Positions 19,398 to 31,319 of a stretch of DNA of 64,000 nucleotides are shown here, in pieces. Under the pieces are notes generated by a model. It ran no database searches. It was not told the origin of the DNA and worked only from the letters and a program-made list of their open reading frames with translations. Origin of the DNA: Aliiruegeria sabulilitoris (GTDB lineage Bacteria; Pseudomonadota; Alphaproteobacteria; Rhodobacterales; Rhodobacteraceae); contig NZ_LOAS01000007.1 in the NCBI RefSeq assembly GCF_001558155.1, forward strand, positions 124,001 through 188,000, written 5' to 3'. A program made the position numbers and the translations under genes. Numbering within the stretch: position 1 is the first letter of the stretch; every line of letters begins with the position of its first letter.

Positions 19398-19685
19398 ATG
19401 CCAGCACTCTGGATTGCACATGTAACCGTGACCGACGAAGAGGCCTATGGCCGCTATGCCGCGATCGCCACCAAGGCGATTGCCGAGCATGGCGGGAAAT
19501 TCATCGCGCGCGGCGGCCGTTTCGTTCAGTTGGAAGGACAGGAGCGGCCACGCAACGTAGTCGCGCGTTTCGACAGCGTGGAAGCGGCAGAAGCCTGTTA
19601 TCGTTCGGAAAAATACCAGGAAGCGCTCAGCCATGCGCGCGGGGCCTCCGAGCGGGAATTGCTAATCGTCGAGACCTCCGAGTAA
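19398..19685 (+). CDS. DUF1330 family protein
   Basis: A 95-residue protein of the DUF1330 family, small alpha/beta ferredoxin-like proteins related to antibiotic-biosynthesis monooxygenases. The MPALWIAHVTVTDEEAYGRY start and the EAAEACYRSEKYQEAL segment are characteristic. No enzyme activity has been established for the family. It starts 3 nt after the alaS stop behind GGAGGATAGATC, so it is probably co-transcribed with alaS. It converges with the LuxR-like gene downstream. Confidence 0.9.
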   Translation: MPALWIAHVTVTDEEAYGRYAAIATKAIAEHGGKFIARGGRFVQLEGQERPRNVVARFDSVEAAEACYRSEKYQEALSHARGASERELLIVETSE

Positions 19686-19712
19686 CAGGCGCGCGCCGGG
19701 CTTGACGGCCTG

Positions 19713-20654
19713 TCAGGGACGGTGTTGTCCGGTTATCGGTGGCACCACCCGTCGCATGAGCAGAAGCACGTAGCCCGAAATATCCGCCCCGCCTGTCGTT
19801 AGCCAGGGGATATGGGAAGCGTGGATCGGAACGGTCCTGCACAGGTATGGTGTTCGGCATTGGATCTTGGCGAAAAAGGGCAGACCAATTCCATTATCTG
19901 CCCCGAAGAGATCCTGAAGCATTCGCCCGAACGCCGCCCGCGGCGCTGGCTCGACGAATCGTAGACGGGCGCGGGGGTCTTGCTGGACGACATCTCCGTC
20001 ATCGAGCAGTTTTTCACCGAACCGGTTCGTGAATTGAACCTGTCCGCTCCGGTTGAGCGCGAATATGGCGGTGTCTTCCGGCTCCATCCCCTCCCGAAGC
20101 ACCGCGTTTTCAACGGCGAACCGGCCGAGCATCTGGCAAACCTGCACAGAGTGGCGCAGGGTGGGTGTCAGGCGTTGCAGAAGGTTCTGGAATCGCCCCT
20201 CCAACGCGTCCCGATCTTTCCGACGGATGTTTCCGCCGATCAGGGTCACGTGGGTCCGGTCCCGGGCGAGCACCGAGAAAGCGCCGCCGATGATATCTTC
20301 CTGGGGTCTTATCCAGTCATTGTAGATCTCGGTCTTTTCCATTTCCGCGTCCGAAATGGCGCTTCTGCTTGTGACGACATCCCCGACCGTTGCTGAGAAA
20401 TAGGCCGGTGCCCAGGCATTCAAGGCGCTGTAGTGGCTATCGAAACTGTCCATGAATTCAGGGGCGTAGCCATGCTCCTTGTAGCCGAGCGCGATGTTGG
20501 AGCGGTAGTCATGGACGAAAAGATGTGCGCCGGGAATGCCGGAGATCTCGCACAGCGCCTTGAGAAACCAGTCCCATTGCCGCTGGTCCAGGGCCGCAGC
20601 CTGGGCGATATCGACGAGACGCCGATAGCCGATTTCCTTCGATGAGATATTCAT
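19713..20654 (-). CDS. LuxR-like sensory protein lacking HTH
   Basis: A 313-residue soluble protein resembling the sensory N-terminal part of a group of alphaproteobacterial LuxR-type regulators (a GAF/PAS-like ligand region followed by a second PAS-like region around FALNRSGQVQFTNRFGEKLL). Family members normally end with a LuxR helix-turn-helix (EARLA..LA pattern). Here the frame stops after MRRVVPPITGQHRP, and the downstream DNA encodes DUF1330 on the other strand, with no HTH in any frame. It is either truncated or acts by protein contact. GC content is lower than its neighbours (53% in row 20401-20460). Short palindromes lie in its promoter region. Confidence 0.65.
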   Translation of the reverse strand: MNISSKEIGYRRLVDIAQAAALDQRQWDWFLKALCEISGIPGAHLFVHDYRSNIALGYKEHGYAPEFMDSFDSHYSALNAWAPAYFSATVGDVVTSRSAISDAEMEKTEIYNDWIRPQEDIIGGAFSVLARDRTHVTLIGGNIRRKDRDALEGRFQNLLQRLTPTLRHSVQVCQMLGRFAVENAVLREGMEPEDTAIFALNRSGQVQFTNRFGEKLLDDGDVVQQDPRARLRFVEPAPRAAFGRMLQDLFGADNGIGLPFFAKIQCRTPYLCRTVPIHASHIPWLTTGGADISGYVLLLMRRVVPPITGQHRP

Positions 20655-20669
20655 AGCAGCCAGACCCCG

Positions 20670-20696
20670 GTAGCCGACCGGTTACATACGTATACG
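20670..20696 (-). promoter_or_regulatory. Tandem palindromes upstream of LuxR-like gene
   Basis: GTAGCCGACCGGTTAC (20670-20685) is a palindrome with one mismatched pair, and CGTATACG (20689-20696) is a perfect 8-bp palindrome. They lie 16-42 nt upstream of the start codon and could be operators. No regulator is known for them. Confidence 0.35.
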
Positions 20697-20750
20697 CTGC
20701 TATCAAACGGTGGGAAGCCAGCACAGACGGAAATGCTCAATAGAGACAAT

Positions 20751-20791
20751 CTGTGGCAGCCCGGTATCTGGCTATGTCCGGGCTGCCACAG
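20751..20791 (-). terminator. Hairpin terminator after typA
   Basis: CTGTGGCAGCCCGG (20751-20764) pairs perfectly with CCGGGCTGCCACAG (20778-20791), a 14-bp stem. It starts 8 nt beyond the typA stop. The U-rich tail on the minus strand is weak (TTGTCTCTATT). Confidence 0.65.
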
Positions 20792-20798
20792 GCGGAAT

Positions 20799-22622
<1,824 letters not shown>

Positions 22623-22933
22623 GTGCGGTGTCCTGTAAAACTTGGCCGCTCGGTACCGTGCGCGGGCGCGAAAGGCTAGGGCTGTTATCAAATTGTGCGC
22701 CTGGCGGCGCGTTCTTCTTGTGCGCGTGCCGCGCGGAGAGGGCTTCGGAACTCACCAAAGCGCAGGCGCTTCGGATCCGTCCGCGCTTGCCCCTGCTTGC
22801 GCCCTGCCGCGCTGCCGTTCAAGCAGAATGACGGTTTCCACGGCTTCGCCGCGGACCCTCCGGAATTCTGCTTGAGCGTCATCCCGTCCGGTCGCGGCGT
22901 TTGGGCCAGCGAGGACGGCTCCGCAGCGCAGGC
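22623..22933. other. Intergenic with long inverted repeat, no gene
   Basis: This 311-nt gap lies between tyrS and typA, both minus strand. It contains an 11-bp perfect inverted repeat, TCAAGCAGAAT (22819-22829) and ATTCTGCTTGA (22865-22875), whose loop holds a smaller CGGC-TTCG-CCG hairpin. It may act as the tyrS terminator, although no U-run follows. Short open frames here look like GC-rich noise. The typA promoter must lie in the part nearest 22623. Confidence 0.5.
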
Positions 22934-24187
22934 TTAGCTGGAGAGCGTGACCAGCGCGTGGCGTTTCTTGCCGGCAGAGAGCTTGACCGGGGAGGCGAGA
23001 GCGGCTCGGTCGAGCATCAGGCCGGCATCGGTGAGCGGCGCGTCGTCGATGCGCGCCCCATTATCGGCGATCAGGCGCTTGGCTTCCTTGCCGGATTTGG
23101 CGAGGCCCGAGCGGACGATGAGCTGGACGATGGAGATGCCGTCTCCGATTTCCTCCGTCGTGAGTGCCAGCGTCGGCAAGTCATCGCCGACGCCGCCCTT
23201 TTCGAAGACCTCGCGGGCCGTTGCTTCGGCGGCGGCGGCAGCTTCTGCGCCGTGAAGCAGCGTCGTAACCTCGTTGGCGAGGCGAATCTTGGCGTCGTTG
23301 ATCTCGGAGCCTTCCAGCGCGCCAAGACGCTCGCATTCCTCGATCGGCAGCTCGGTGTAGAGCTTGAGGAAGCGGCCGACATCGGCATCGGTTGTGTTGC
23401 GCCAGAACTGCCAGAATTCGTAAGGCGACAGCATGTCGCCGTTGAGCCAGACGGCGCCGGAGAGCGACTTGCCCATTTTCTTGCCGTCGGATGTGGTCAG
23501 AAGCGGCGAGGTGAGGCCATAGATCTCCTGGTCCAGCACCCGGCGGGTGAGGTCGATACCGTTGACGATATTGCCCCACTGGTCCGAGCCGCCCATCTGC
23601 AGCGCGCAGCCGTAGCGGCGGTTCAACTCAAGGAAGTCATAGGCCTGAAGGATCATGTAGTTGAATTCGAGGAAGCTCAGCGATTGCTCCCGGTCGAGCC
23701 GCGATTTCACGGATTCGAAGGAGAGCATGCGGTTGACCGAGAAGTGGCGGCCTATATCGCGCAGGAAATCGAGGTAGTTGAGATCGTCCAGCCATTCGGC
23801 ATTGTTGATCATCAGCGCGCCGGTATCGCTGTCGTCATAGGAGACATAGGCCGCGAAGACTTTTTTGATGCCGGCGATATTGTCGTCGATCTGTTCCGGC
23901 GTCAGCAGCGGGCGTTCATCGGCGCGGAAAGAGGGATCGCCCACCTTGGTCGTGCCGCCGCCCATCAGCGTGATCGGCTTGTGGCCGGTCTTTTGCAGCC
24001 AGCGCAGCATCATGATCTGGATCAGCGAGCCGACATGGAGCGACTTGGCCGTCGCGTCGAAGCCGATATAGGCCGGCACCACACCGTTGATCATGGCGTC
24101 GTCCAGACCTTGCAGGTCTGTGCAGTCGGCCATGAAGCCGCGTTCGATCATCACGCGGATGAAGTCGGATTTCGGGTGGTAGGTCAT
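22934..24187 (-). CDS. tyrS: Tyrosine-tRNA ligase
   Basis: A 417-residue class I synthetase. The HIGH-type motif appears as SLHVGSL and the KMSKS-type motif as KKMGKSLSG. The C-terminal S4-like RNA-binding domain ([22 protein letters not shown]) is intact. The length is standard. It is divergent from anmK across 72 nt, which must hold both promoters. Confidence 0.97.
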   Translation of the reverse strand: MTYHPKSDFIRVMIERGFMADCTDLQGLDDAMINGVVPAYIGFDATAKSLHVGSLIQIMMLRWLQKTGHKPITLMGGGTTKVGDPSFRADERPLLTPEQIDDNIAGIKKVFAAYVSYDDSDTGALMINNAEWLDDLNYLDFLRDIGRHFSVNRMLSFESVKSRLDREQSLSFLEFNYMILQAYDFLELNRRYGCALQMGGSDQWGNIVNGIDLTRRVLDQEIYGLTSPLLTTSDGKKMGKSLSGAVWLNGDMLSPYEFWQFWRNTTDADVGRFLKLYTELPIEECERLGALEGSEINDAKIRLANEVTTLLHGAEAAAAAEATAREVFEKGGVGDDLPTLALTTEEIGDGISIVQLIVRSGLAKSGKEAKRLIADNGARIDDAPLTDAGLMLDRAALASPVKLSAGKKRHALVTLSS

Positions 24188-24259
24188 GGGGCTTTCGGTC
24201 CATTCTCGTCTCGGGCGAATGGCGCTTTACTAACGGCGGCGGCGGGCGAGGGAAAGAGC

Positions 24260-25369
24260 ATGTTGAAACACGGTGTCATACCTGTGCTGGGAACGATGTC
24301 CGGCACCTCGCTCGACGGGGTCGACGCGGCGGTGATCGAGACCGATGGCGTGCGGATTGCGAGCTTTGGAGAGCATGGCTATCGCAGCTATTCGGATGCC
24401 GAGCGGGCGGTGCTGCGCGCGGCCCTCGGGCGCTGGCCGGGGCAGGAGGGCGTTGACGAGGCGGCCGCCCTGGTGGAGCAGGCCCATGCCGAACTGATGG
24501 CCGGTTTCAACGATGTGGCGATGGCCGGGTTTCACGGCCAGACGCTGGCGCATGAGCCGGCCGGGCGGGGCACGCATCAGGCGGGCGACGGTCAGGTTCT
24601 GGCCGAGGCGCTCGGCCTGCCGGTGGTCTGGGATTTCCGCAGCGCCGATGTGCAGCTGGGCGGGCAGGGGGCGCCGCTGGCGCCGGCCTTTCACTTCGCG
24701 CTGGCCAAATGGATCAAGGCCGAGGAACCTCTGGCCTTTCTCAACCTTGGCGGGGTTGGCAATGTGACATGGGTCGACCCGACGAAAGCGGCGCCGGAGG
24801 AGGAAAACGCGCTTCTCGCCTTTGACACGGGGCCGGCCAACGCGCCGATCAATGACCTGGTGCAGGCGCGGCTTGGCCTGCCTTTCGACGAGGGTGGCAA
24901 GGTCGCGGCGCAGGGAGAGGTGTCGGCAGAGGTGCTGGACCGGTTTGTCAGCCACTCCTGGTTCATGAAGATACCGCCGAAATCGTTGGACCGGGACGAC
25001 TTCGCTGCGCTCTCGGCACAGGTGGAAGGCCTCTCCACGCAAGACGCGGCGGCGACGCTTACGGCGGCGGCGGCGGTTGCCGTGTTGCGGGGCGCCGAGT
25101 TCTTTCCCCGGCCCGTTTCCCGTCTGCTGGTGACCGGCGGCGGGCGCAACAATCCGGTGCTGATGGAAATGATTCGCGAAGGGATGGGCTGCCAGGTGGA
25201 CCCGGTCGAGGCAGTCGGACTGAATGGCGACATGCTGGAAGCGCAGGCCTTTGCCTATCTGGCCGTCCGGGTGGCGCGTGGTTTGCCGACTTCCTTCCCA
25301 TCTACCACCGGTGTTGGGGCAGCCGTGGGCGGCGGGGAAATCTCCTATCCGAACTCTGGCGCGGCGTAG
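24260..25369 (+). CDS. anmK: Anhydro-N-acetylmuramic acid kinase
   Basis: A 369-residue kinase that converts 1,6-anhydro-MurNAc from cell-wall turnover into MurNAc-6-phosphate, part of murein recycling. The N-terminal phosphate loop [15 protein letters not shown] is diagnostic. Further family segments are [17 protein letters not shown] and [13 protein letters not shown]. The start at 24260 follows GAGGGAAAGAGC. It converges closely (6 nt) with the DUF985 cupin gene, so no independent terminator is visible. Confidence 0.96.
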   Translation: MLKHGVIPVLGTMSGTSLDGVDAAVIETDGVRIASFGEHGYRSYSDAERAVLRAALGRWPGQEGVDEAAALVEQAHAELMAGFNDVAMAGFHGQTLAHEPAGRGTHQAGDGQVLAEALGLPVVWDFRSADVQLGGQGAPLAPAFHFALAKWIKAEEPLAFLNLGGVGNVTWVDPTKAAPEEENALLAFDTGPANAPINDLVQARLGLPFDEGGKVAAQGEVSAEVLDRFVSHSWFMKIPPKSLDRDDFAALSAQVEGLSTQDAAATLTAAAAVAVLRGAEFFPRPVSRLLVTGGGRNNPVLMEMIREGMGCQVDPVEAVGLNGDMLEAQAFAYLAVRVARGLPTSFPSTTGVGAAVGGGEISYPNSGAA

Positions 25370-25375
25370 CGGGCC

Positions 25376-25816
25376 TCAGTGGCTCGGGATGTCGAAATCC
25401 GGCGGTGCCAGCGTGAAGCCCTCGAAGGAGAACCCCGGAGACACGGTACAGCCGACAAGCGCCCAGCCGCCCGAGGGGCGCGCGGATTGCCAGTGATCAT
25501 TGGGCACGATGATCTGCGGCGACTGGCTGGCCGCAAGGTTGGGGCCGAGCCATTGCTCCGAGCGGGGGCCGGCCTCGGTTGCGCTCATGGACAGGATCAG
25601 CGGATCGCCCGCGTAGAAATGCCAGATCTCGGTGGCGTCGACCTTGTGCCAATGGCTGCGCTGGCCGCGTTCGAGAAGGTAATAGATCGACGTGCCCGCC
25701 GGGCGCGCGCCCGTGCTCGGATCCTCGATCCATGTTTGTCGATACCAGCCGCCTTCGGGATGCTGCTGCAGTCCGAGATGGGAAATGATCTGGGCGGGGA
25801 ACATGGAAACGGTCAT
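25376..25816 (-). CDS. DUF985 cupin-like protein
   Basis: A 146-residue protein of the DUF985/RmlC-like cupin family. The metal or ligand-binding signature is EGGWYRQTW near the start, SHWHKVDATEIWHFYAGDP in the middle, and a GCTVSPGF segment near the end. Function in the family is not established. An ATG at 25804 is an alternative start. It lies 14 nt after the NUDIX gene on the same strand and is probably co-transcribed with it. Confidence 0.87.
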   Translation of the reverse strand: MTVSMFPAQIISHLGLQQHPEGGWYRQTWIEDPSTGARPAGTSIYYLLERGQRSHWHKVDATEIWHFYAGDPLILSMSATEAGPRSEQWLGPNLAASQSPQIIVPNDHWQSARPSGGWALVGCTVSPGFSFEGFTLAPPDFDIPSH

Positions 25817-25830
25817 GAGTCTCTTTATCG

Positions 25831-26376
25831 TTAGAGCAGGTTTTTCAGGCGAAGCAGGCCGATGGCCGCGAGGGAGGTCGTGTCGCGCATCCGCCCGTCC
25901 TCGATCATGGCGAGCAGGTCCGGCAGTGGGAAGGCCGCGGTTTCCATGTCCTGTTCCGCATGTTCGCGGTTGAGCGTTCCGGGCGTGAGGTCGCGGGCGA
26001 CGAAGAGCGTGTAGCCCTGGCTGCAATAGCCCGGCGCCTGGTGGTAACGGCCGATCCGCTCCATCCGTCCAGCGCGCAGGCCGGTTTCCTCCTCGAGCTC
26101 GCCACGCGCGAGGTCTGCCGGGTCGGCATCGGGCCGGTCTTCCCAGCCGCCCTGCGGCACTTCCCAGTACCGACCCTGAACGGGGTAGCGATACTGGCTG
26201 ACAAGCTGGATGCGGCCATCGGAATGGATCGGCACGATCACGGCAAATTCGCCCTTGTCGACGACGGAAAACGTGCCGGGGGAGCCATCGGGAAAGCGGA
26301 CGGCGTCCTCGCGCACGGTCATCCATCGGCTCTGATAGGCGATGCGCGTGGAGATCTGCTCGATCGTTCGAGGCAT
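25831..26376 (-). CDS. NUDIX hydrolase
   Basis: A 181-residue NUDIX protein that would hydrolyse a nucleoside diphosphate linked to another group, such as ADP-ribose. The box reads ARGELEEETGL, with the usual REUxEExGU sequence altered to GELEEETGL: the Arg is Gly, while the metal-binding Glu cluster is kept. The segment EVPQGGWEDRP precedes it, as in ADP-ribose pyrophosphatases. The start MPRTIEQIS at 26376 is preferred. It sits between eno and the DUF985 gene on the same strand, after the eno terminator. Confidence 0.87.
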   Translation of the reverse strand: MPRTIEQISTRIAYQSRWMTVREDAVRFPDGSPGTFSVVDKGEFAVIVPIHSDGRIQLVSQYRYPVQGRYWEVPQGGWEDRPDADPADLARGELEEETGLRAGRMERIGRYHQAPGYCSQGYTLFVARDLTPGTLNREHAEQDMETAAFPLPDLLAMIEDGRMRDTTSLAAIGLLRLKNLL

Positions 26377-26403
26377 GTCTGCGCTCCCAAAAGGCTTTGG
26401 TGG

Positions 26404-26439
26404 ACAAAGAGAGAGGCCCGCCCGCATTGCGGACGGGCC
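26404..26439 (-). terminator. Intrinsic terminator of eno
   Basis: On the minus strand GGCCCGTCCG and CGGGCGGGCC (26415-26439) form a stem with a CAATG loop and one G-U pair, followed by CTCTCTCTTTG. It lies about 27 nt after the eno stop. Confidence 0.7.
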
Positions 26440-26465
26440 CCCGTGTTGTCAGTCGTCTGAAGCGA

Positions 26466-27782
<1,317 letters not shown>

Positions 27783-28658
27783 CTACCCTTGTCGGGCCGC
27801 GGTGAAAACTGCGCGTTCCCGCGCAAGTGCGTATAAACCGGATCCGACGATCAACGCCGCTCCGGTCAGGGTGAACGTATCGGGGCGTTCCGCCAGGAAG
27901 ATCGCGCCCAGAATCAGGGCGACGACCAGCCGGAAATAGCGGAACGGCGCGATGGCGGATAGCTCGGAGGCCCGGACGGCCTCGACGATGAGATAGTAGC
28001 CCAGCGTGCCGGCGAGAACGATCCCGATCAGCATCCAGGTTGCATTGGACGGGACGGGGGCAAAGTTGCCCTGTTTCAGGGTCAGGATCGCGCCGATCAG
28101 GGCAATGGAGTAATAGGCCCAGAGCGACACCTGGAGCGAGTTCATGCCGCGCGGCATGACCCGCGTGGCGAGGTCCCGGATGGCGAAACAGGCCACCGCG
28201 AGAACCGCGAGCAGCGAGGCGACGTCGAAATCGGCCGTGCCGGGGCGAATGATCAGCAGCATGCCGGCGAACCCCACCAGGATCGCCAGCCACCGCCGCC
28301 AGCCGACGGTTTCGCCAAGAAACAGCGCAGCCAGCAATGTGACGGCCAGCGGTTGCGCCTGCAGGATCGAGGCGGCCGAGGCCAGCGGTGTCAGCGCAAG
28401 CGCCGTCACGAGAGCGAAAGCGCCGACAAGCTCGCCGAGATTGCGCGTGATGACCATTGGGTGCAGAAAATCCCGTGACAGCAGCGGCCGCCTGTTGAAC
28501 CGCACGACAACAGCCAAGATCAGGCTTCCCAGCACACCGATGCAAAGCAGAAGCTGGCCAATCGCGACATGAACCGACGCCAGCTTGATGAGCAGATCCT
28601 CGAAGGCATAAAGCCCCATCGCGATGATCATCAGAACTGCGCCGCGCAGATTTCCCAT
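27783..28658 (-). CDS. EamA/DMT-family transporter
   Basis: A 291-residue inner-membrane protein with about ten hydrophobic helices arranged as two EamA repeats of about 140 residues. The first repeat includes LTPLASAASILQAQPLAVTLLAALFLGE and the second includes the parallel LIVEAVRASELSAIAPFRYFRLVV pattern. The start MGNLRGAVLMIIAMG at 28658 is preferred; the longer reading has an unlikely N-terminus. The family exports or imports amino acids and small metabolites; the substrate is unknown. Confidence 0.88.
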   Translation of the reverse strand: MGNLRGAVLMIIAMGLYAFEDLLIKLASVHVAIGQLLLCIGVLGSLILAVVVRFNRRPLLSRDFLHPMVITRNLGELVGAFALVTALALTPLASAASILQAQPLAVTLLAALFLGETVGWRRWLAILVGFAGMLLIIRPGTADFDVASLLAVLAVACFAIRDLATRVMPRGMNSLQVSLWAYYSIALIGAILTLKQGNFAPVPSNATWMLIGIVLAGTLGYYLIVEAVRASELSAIAPFRYFRLVVALILGAIFLAERPDTFTLTGAALIVGSGLYALARERAVFTAARQG

Positions 28659-28764
28659 ACTGAGAGTCCGGCCTTTCCTAGTGCCAAAACCGTGTTTGGC
28701 CCCCGTGTAGACCGCTTTTGGGGCGATAACAAAGCGCCAAACCGCCGCTACCCGTGAAAAGCCG

Positions 28765-28783
28765 GGTTGCGTGGAGCGCAACC
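28765..28783. other. Hairpin between EamA gene and fur/mur
   Basis: GGTTGCG-TGGAG-CGCAACC is a perfect 7-bp stem in the 250-nt gap 28659-28908. No U-run follows on either strand. The gap holds the promoter of the transporter gene and the end of the fur/mur transcript. No gene is seen there. Confidence 0.3.
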
Positions 28784-28908
28784 GCCGTCACAGCCTGAAG
28801 TGTGGAGCGCGGCGCGCGGTTGGCTCAGGGCAGGGAGCGTTCGAGCGCGACCGCCCCTTGCGCAGCAGGAGACGCCGGAACATGCATCCTTTGCTATGAA
28901 AGCGCCGC

Positions 28909-29322
28909 TCAGCCGCGTTTGCGCGGCACCCCGTACAGCTCCAGCCGATGGCCTTTGAGGGAAAACCCGAGCCGCTCTGCGATCTTTTCCTGAAGCGCCT
29001 CGATCTCAGGATCTACGAATTCGATAACCTCGCCGGAATTGATGTCGATCAGGTGGTCGTGGTGCTCGCGATCGGCGTCTTCGTAACGGGCACGCCCGTC
29101 GCCGAATTCCAGCCGGTCGATGATTCCGGCCTCCTCGAAGAGCTTCACGGTCCGGTAGACGGTCGCGATGGAAATCTTCGGGTCATGCTCGGAGGCCCGG
29201 TTATAGAGTTCCTCGACATCCGGATGATCCTGGGATTCGCCGAGCACCTCGGCAATCACCCGGCGCTGGCCTGTCATGCGCAGGCCCTTCGCCTCCAGCC
29301 GTTTCAGAATGCTCTCGCTCAT
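28909..29322 (-). CDS. Fur/Mur-type metalloregulator
   Basis: A 137-residue ferric-uptake-regulator family protein. The winged helix is residues about 10-80 (RRVIAEVL, TVYRTVKLFEEAG). The metal-binding hinge reads EHHDHLIDINSGEVIEF. In E. coli Fur this place holds a CxxC zinc-binding pair, which is absent here. Alphaproteobacterial Fur proteins of this kind often act as Mur, a manganese-responsive repressor; Irr has a different HHH motif and is not a good fit. The start at 29322 follows AAGGACGGACCG. It lies downstream of a J-domain gene on the same strand, 58 nt apart. Confidence 0.9.
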   Translation of the reverse strand: MSESILKRLEAKGLRMTGQRRVIAEVLGESQDHPDVEELYNRASEHDPKISIATVYRTVKLFEEAGIIDRLEFGDGRARYEDADREHHDHLIDINSGEVIEFVDPEIEALQEKIAERLGFSLKGHRLELYGVPRKRG

Positions 29323-29380
29323 CGGTCCGTCCTTGCCCTTGAGGGGGCAGGTTACTGGATTGCCACTTCGAGTAAAACCC

Positions 29381-30253
29381 TCAGGGCGTGCTGCCGGGCG
29401 GAGAAAATACGCCGCGGAACCGTTGGTTGGGCAGGCGGAACAGGCTCGCGCTGAAGTCGCTTTCGCCCGGCCTGAACAACAGCTCGACCGGCAGGACCCG
29501 GCCGGCATAGGCCAAGTTGAACCCATGGGCGCTTGCCCAGCCGGCCTCCACCGAAAAGCGGTCCTGTCCGGCGATGAACGCTTCCTCCAGAACAGAGACC
29601 TCGCCTGTTGGGTGCAGGCAAATGCCTTCATTGGACAGCGCTGGCAGGGCCACGAGGTTCAACCCCTCGACCGGGCTGGACCGGAAATGGAATCGTAGCG
29701 CCCGGGGGACCATGCTCACCCGTTCAGGCATGTGCAGGCCGGGGCAGCTGACCGGACCGATCCGGCCAAGCCGGACCAGCATCCGCCGGCGCAGCGCGTT
29801 GCGCGGCACACCCCGGTTGCACACTAGCCAAGCATCGACCGCCTCGATCAGCGCCGCGCTCATCAACTCGCGTGCCTGCCGGGTGAGGGACAGCTCCCCG
29901 AGGCTGTCGGGTATCGCGGTCTCGCGGCTGCGCGGCGCGGTGCGCTCCATGGCCGGGGTGCGGGCCGGGCGAGGTTTCTCGGGCCGGTTGGCGGGTTTCG
30001 GCGTCCTGGGGGGCGCGGGCGTGGGCGGGGTCGGTTGAGCGGGACGTGACGGCGGCTCTCCGACTTCGAGCGATTGTTTGAGTCTGTCGTGTAATGTGTT
30101 GATGTAGAGCATTATTTCGGCAGAACCCGAACGGCCACCATCGGGATGGTATTCGCGCGCGAGCTGGCGATAAACGCGCTGAAGCTCGGCCCGGCTCAAG
30201 CCGGGAACGAGCCCGAGGTCCCGCGCCTCGGGGAAATCCTGCCGCACCGTCAT
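29381..30253 (-). CDS. J-domain protein with novel C-terminal region
   Basis: A 290-residue protein. Residues about 10-60 form a short J domain (LAREYHPDGG has the HPD that stimulates DnaK). A proline-rich linker covers about 65-110. The C-terminal 170 residues carry no domain I recognise; they begin with basic helices and become beta-rich. This architecture differs from DnaJ and CbpA, which have zinc or substrate-binding domains. A DnaK co-chaperone with a specialised client is the likely role. It is followed by fur/mur. Confidence 0.75.
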   Translation of the reverse strand: MTVRQDFPEARDLGLVPGLSRAELQRVYRQLAREYHPDGGRSGSAEIMLYINTLHDRLKQSLEVGEPPSRPAQPTPPTPAPPRTPKPANRPEKPRPARTPAMERTAPRSRETAIPDSLGELSLTRQARELMSAALIEAVDAWLVCNRGVPRNALRRRMLVRLGRIGPVSCPGLHMPERVSMVPRALRFHFRSSPVEGLNLVALPALSNEGICLHPTGEVSVLEEAFIAGQDRFSVEAGWASAHGFNLAYAGRVLPVELLFRPGESDFSASLFRLPNQRFRGVFSPPGSTP

Positions 30254-30404
30254 CGGTACGGCTCCAAATGGGCGAAGGCTCTCGCCGCCCTATGCCGCTG
30301 GGAATGGAACACGTTGAAACTCCGAAAGACAAACCGGGTCTGCAGGAGTTCTTCCGCGTGCCCTTCAAGGGCGCATGGGAAATTGGTCGCAACGAAACGA
30401 GGCA

Positions 30405-30437
30405 AAAAGAAGGAGCCGGTATGGTCAGCCGGCTCCT
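30405..30437 (-). terminator. Intrinsic terminator of MoxR-like gene
   Basis: AGGAGCCGG (30411-30419) and CCGGCTCCT (30429-30437) make a 9-bp stem. On the minus strand it is followed by TCTTTTTG. It lies 43 nt after the MoxR-like stop. Confidence 0.8.
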
Positions 30438-30479
30438 AGAATTTTGACATTTAACGAAATTTTAGACATCTGCGCCGCA

Positions 30480-31319
30480 TCAGCGGCCGCGGCGCGCCAT
30501 GAAGGCCAGCCGTTCGAACAGGTGCACATCCTGTTCGTTCTTGAGCAGCGCGCCGTGCAGCTTCGGCAAGGTTTGCGTGCTGTCACGGCGGAGGTCCTCG
30601 GCTTCCAGGTCTTCGGCCAGCAACAACTTGAGCCAGTCCAGAACTTCCGAGGTGGAGGGCTTCTTTTTCAGCCCCTGCTGATCGCGGATCTCGTAGAACT
30701 GGGTAAGGGCCGTGGTGAGCAGGGCCTGCTTGATCCCGGGGTGATGAACCTCGACGATCTGCCGCATCGTGTCCATGTCCGGGAAGCGGATGTAATGAAA
30801 GAAGCAGCGGCGCAGGAAGGCGTCGGGCAACTCCTTTTCATTATTGGACGTGATGATCACGATGGGGCGGTTGACGGCCTTCACTGTCTCGCCTGTCTCG
30901 TAGACATGGAACTCCATCCGGTCGAGCTCCTGCAACAGATCGTTGGGGAACTCAATATCGGCCTTGTCGATCTCGTCGATCAGCAACACCACCTTGCCGG
31001 GCGCCGCGAACGCGTCCCAAAGCTTGCCGGGCTTGATGTAATTGGCCACGTCATGCACGCGCTCATCGCCGAGTTGGCTGTCGCGCAGGCGAGACACCGC
31101 GTCATACTCATAAAGGCCCTGCTGGGCGCGGGTGGTGGATTTGATGTGCCATTCGATCATCGGCAGGCCGAGCGCTGCGGAAACCTGACGGGCCAGTTCG
31201 GTTTTGCCGGTGCCCGGTTCGCCCTTCACCAGCAACGGGCGCTCAAGTGTCACCGCCGCATTGACGGCAACCTTCAGGTCGTCCGTGGCAACATATGAAT
31301 CTGTTCCCGAGAATTTCAT
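30480..31319 (-). CDS. MoxR-family AAA+ ATPase
   Basis: A 279-residue AAA+ ATPase. Walker A is GEPGTGKT near residue 35, Walker B is VVLLIDEIDKAD, and sensor regions follow (PIVIITSNNEKELPDAFLRRC). MoxR proteins usually act as chaperones in metal insertion or maturation of large complexes and sit next to a von Willebrand A (CoxE-like) gene. No such partner lies adjacent here; the downstream gene is a J-domain protein beyond a terminator. The divergent gene is dksA. The partner may be elsewhere. Confidence 0.92.
   Translation of the reverse strand: MKFSGTDSYVATDDLKVAVNAAVTLERPLLVKGEPGTGKTELARQVSAALGLPMIEWHIKSTTRAQQGLYEYDAVSRLRDSQLGDERVHDVANYIKPGKLWDAFAAPGKVVLLIDEIDKADIEFPNDLLQELDRMEFHVYETGETVKAVNRPIVIITSNNEKELPDAFLRRCFFHYIRFPDMDTMRQIVEVHHPGIKQALLTTALTQFYEIRDQQGLKKKPSTSEVLDWLKLLLAEDLEAEDLRRDSTQTLPKLHGALLKNEQDVHLFERLAFMARRGR

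Noticed and set aside
22688-22882. 64-residue frame between tyrS and typA
   Set aside because: It covers a large inverted repeat and has no ribosome binding site.
30451-30465. TTAA-N7-TTAG, a CtrA-like site
   Set aside because: It sits between the MoxR-like stop and its terminator, about 200 nt before the J-domain gene, with the terminator in between. Chance match is likely.
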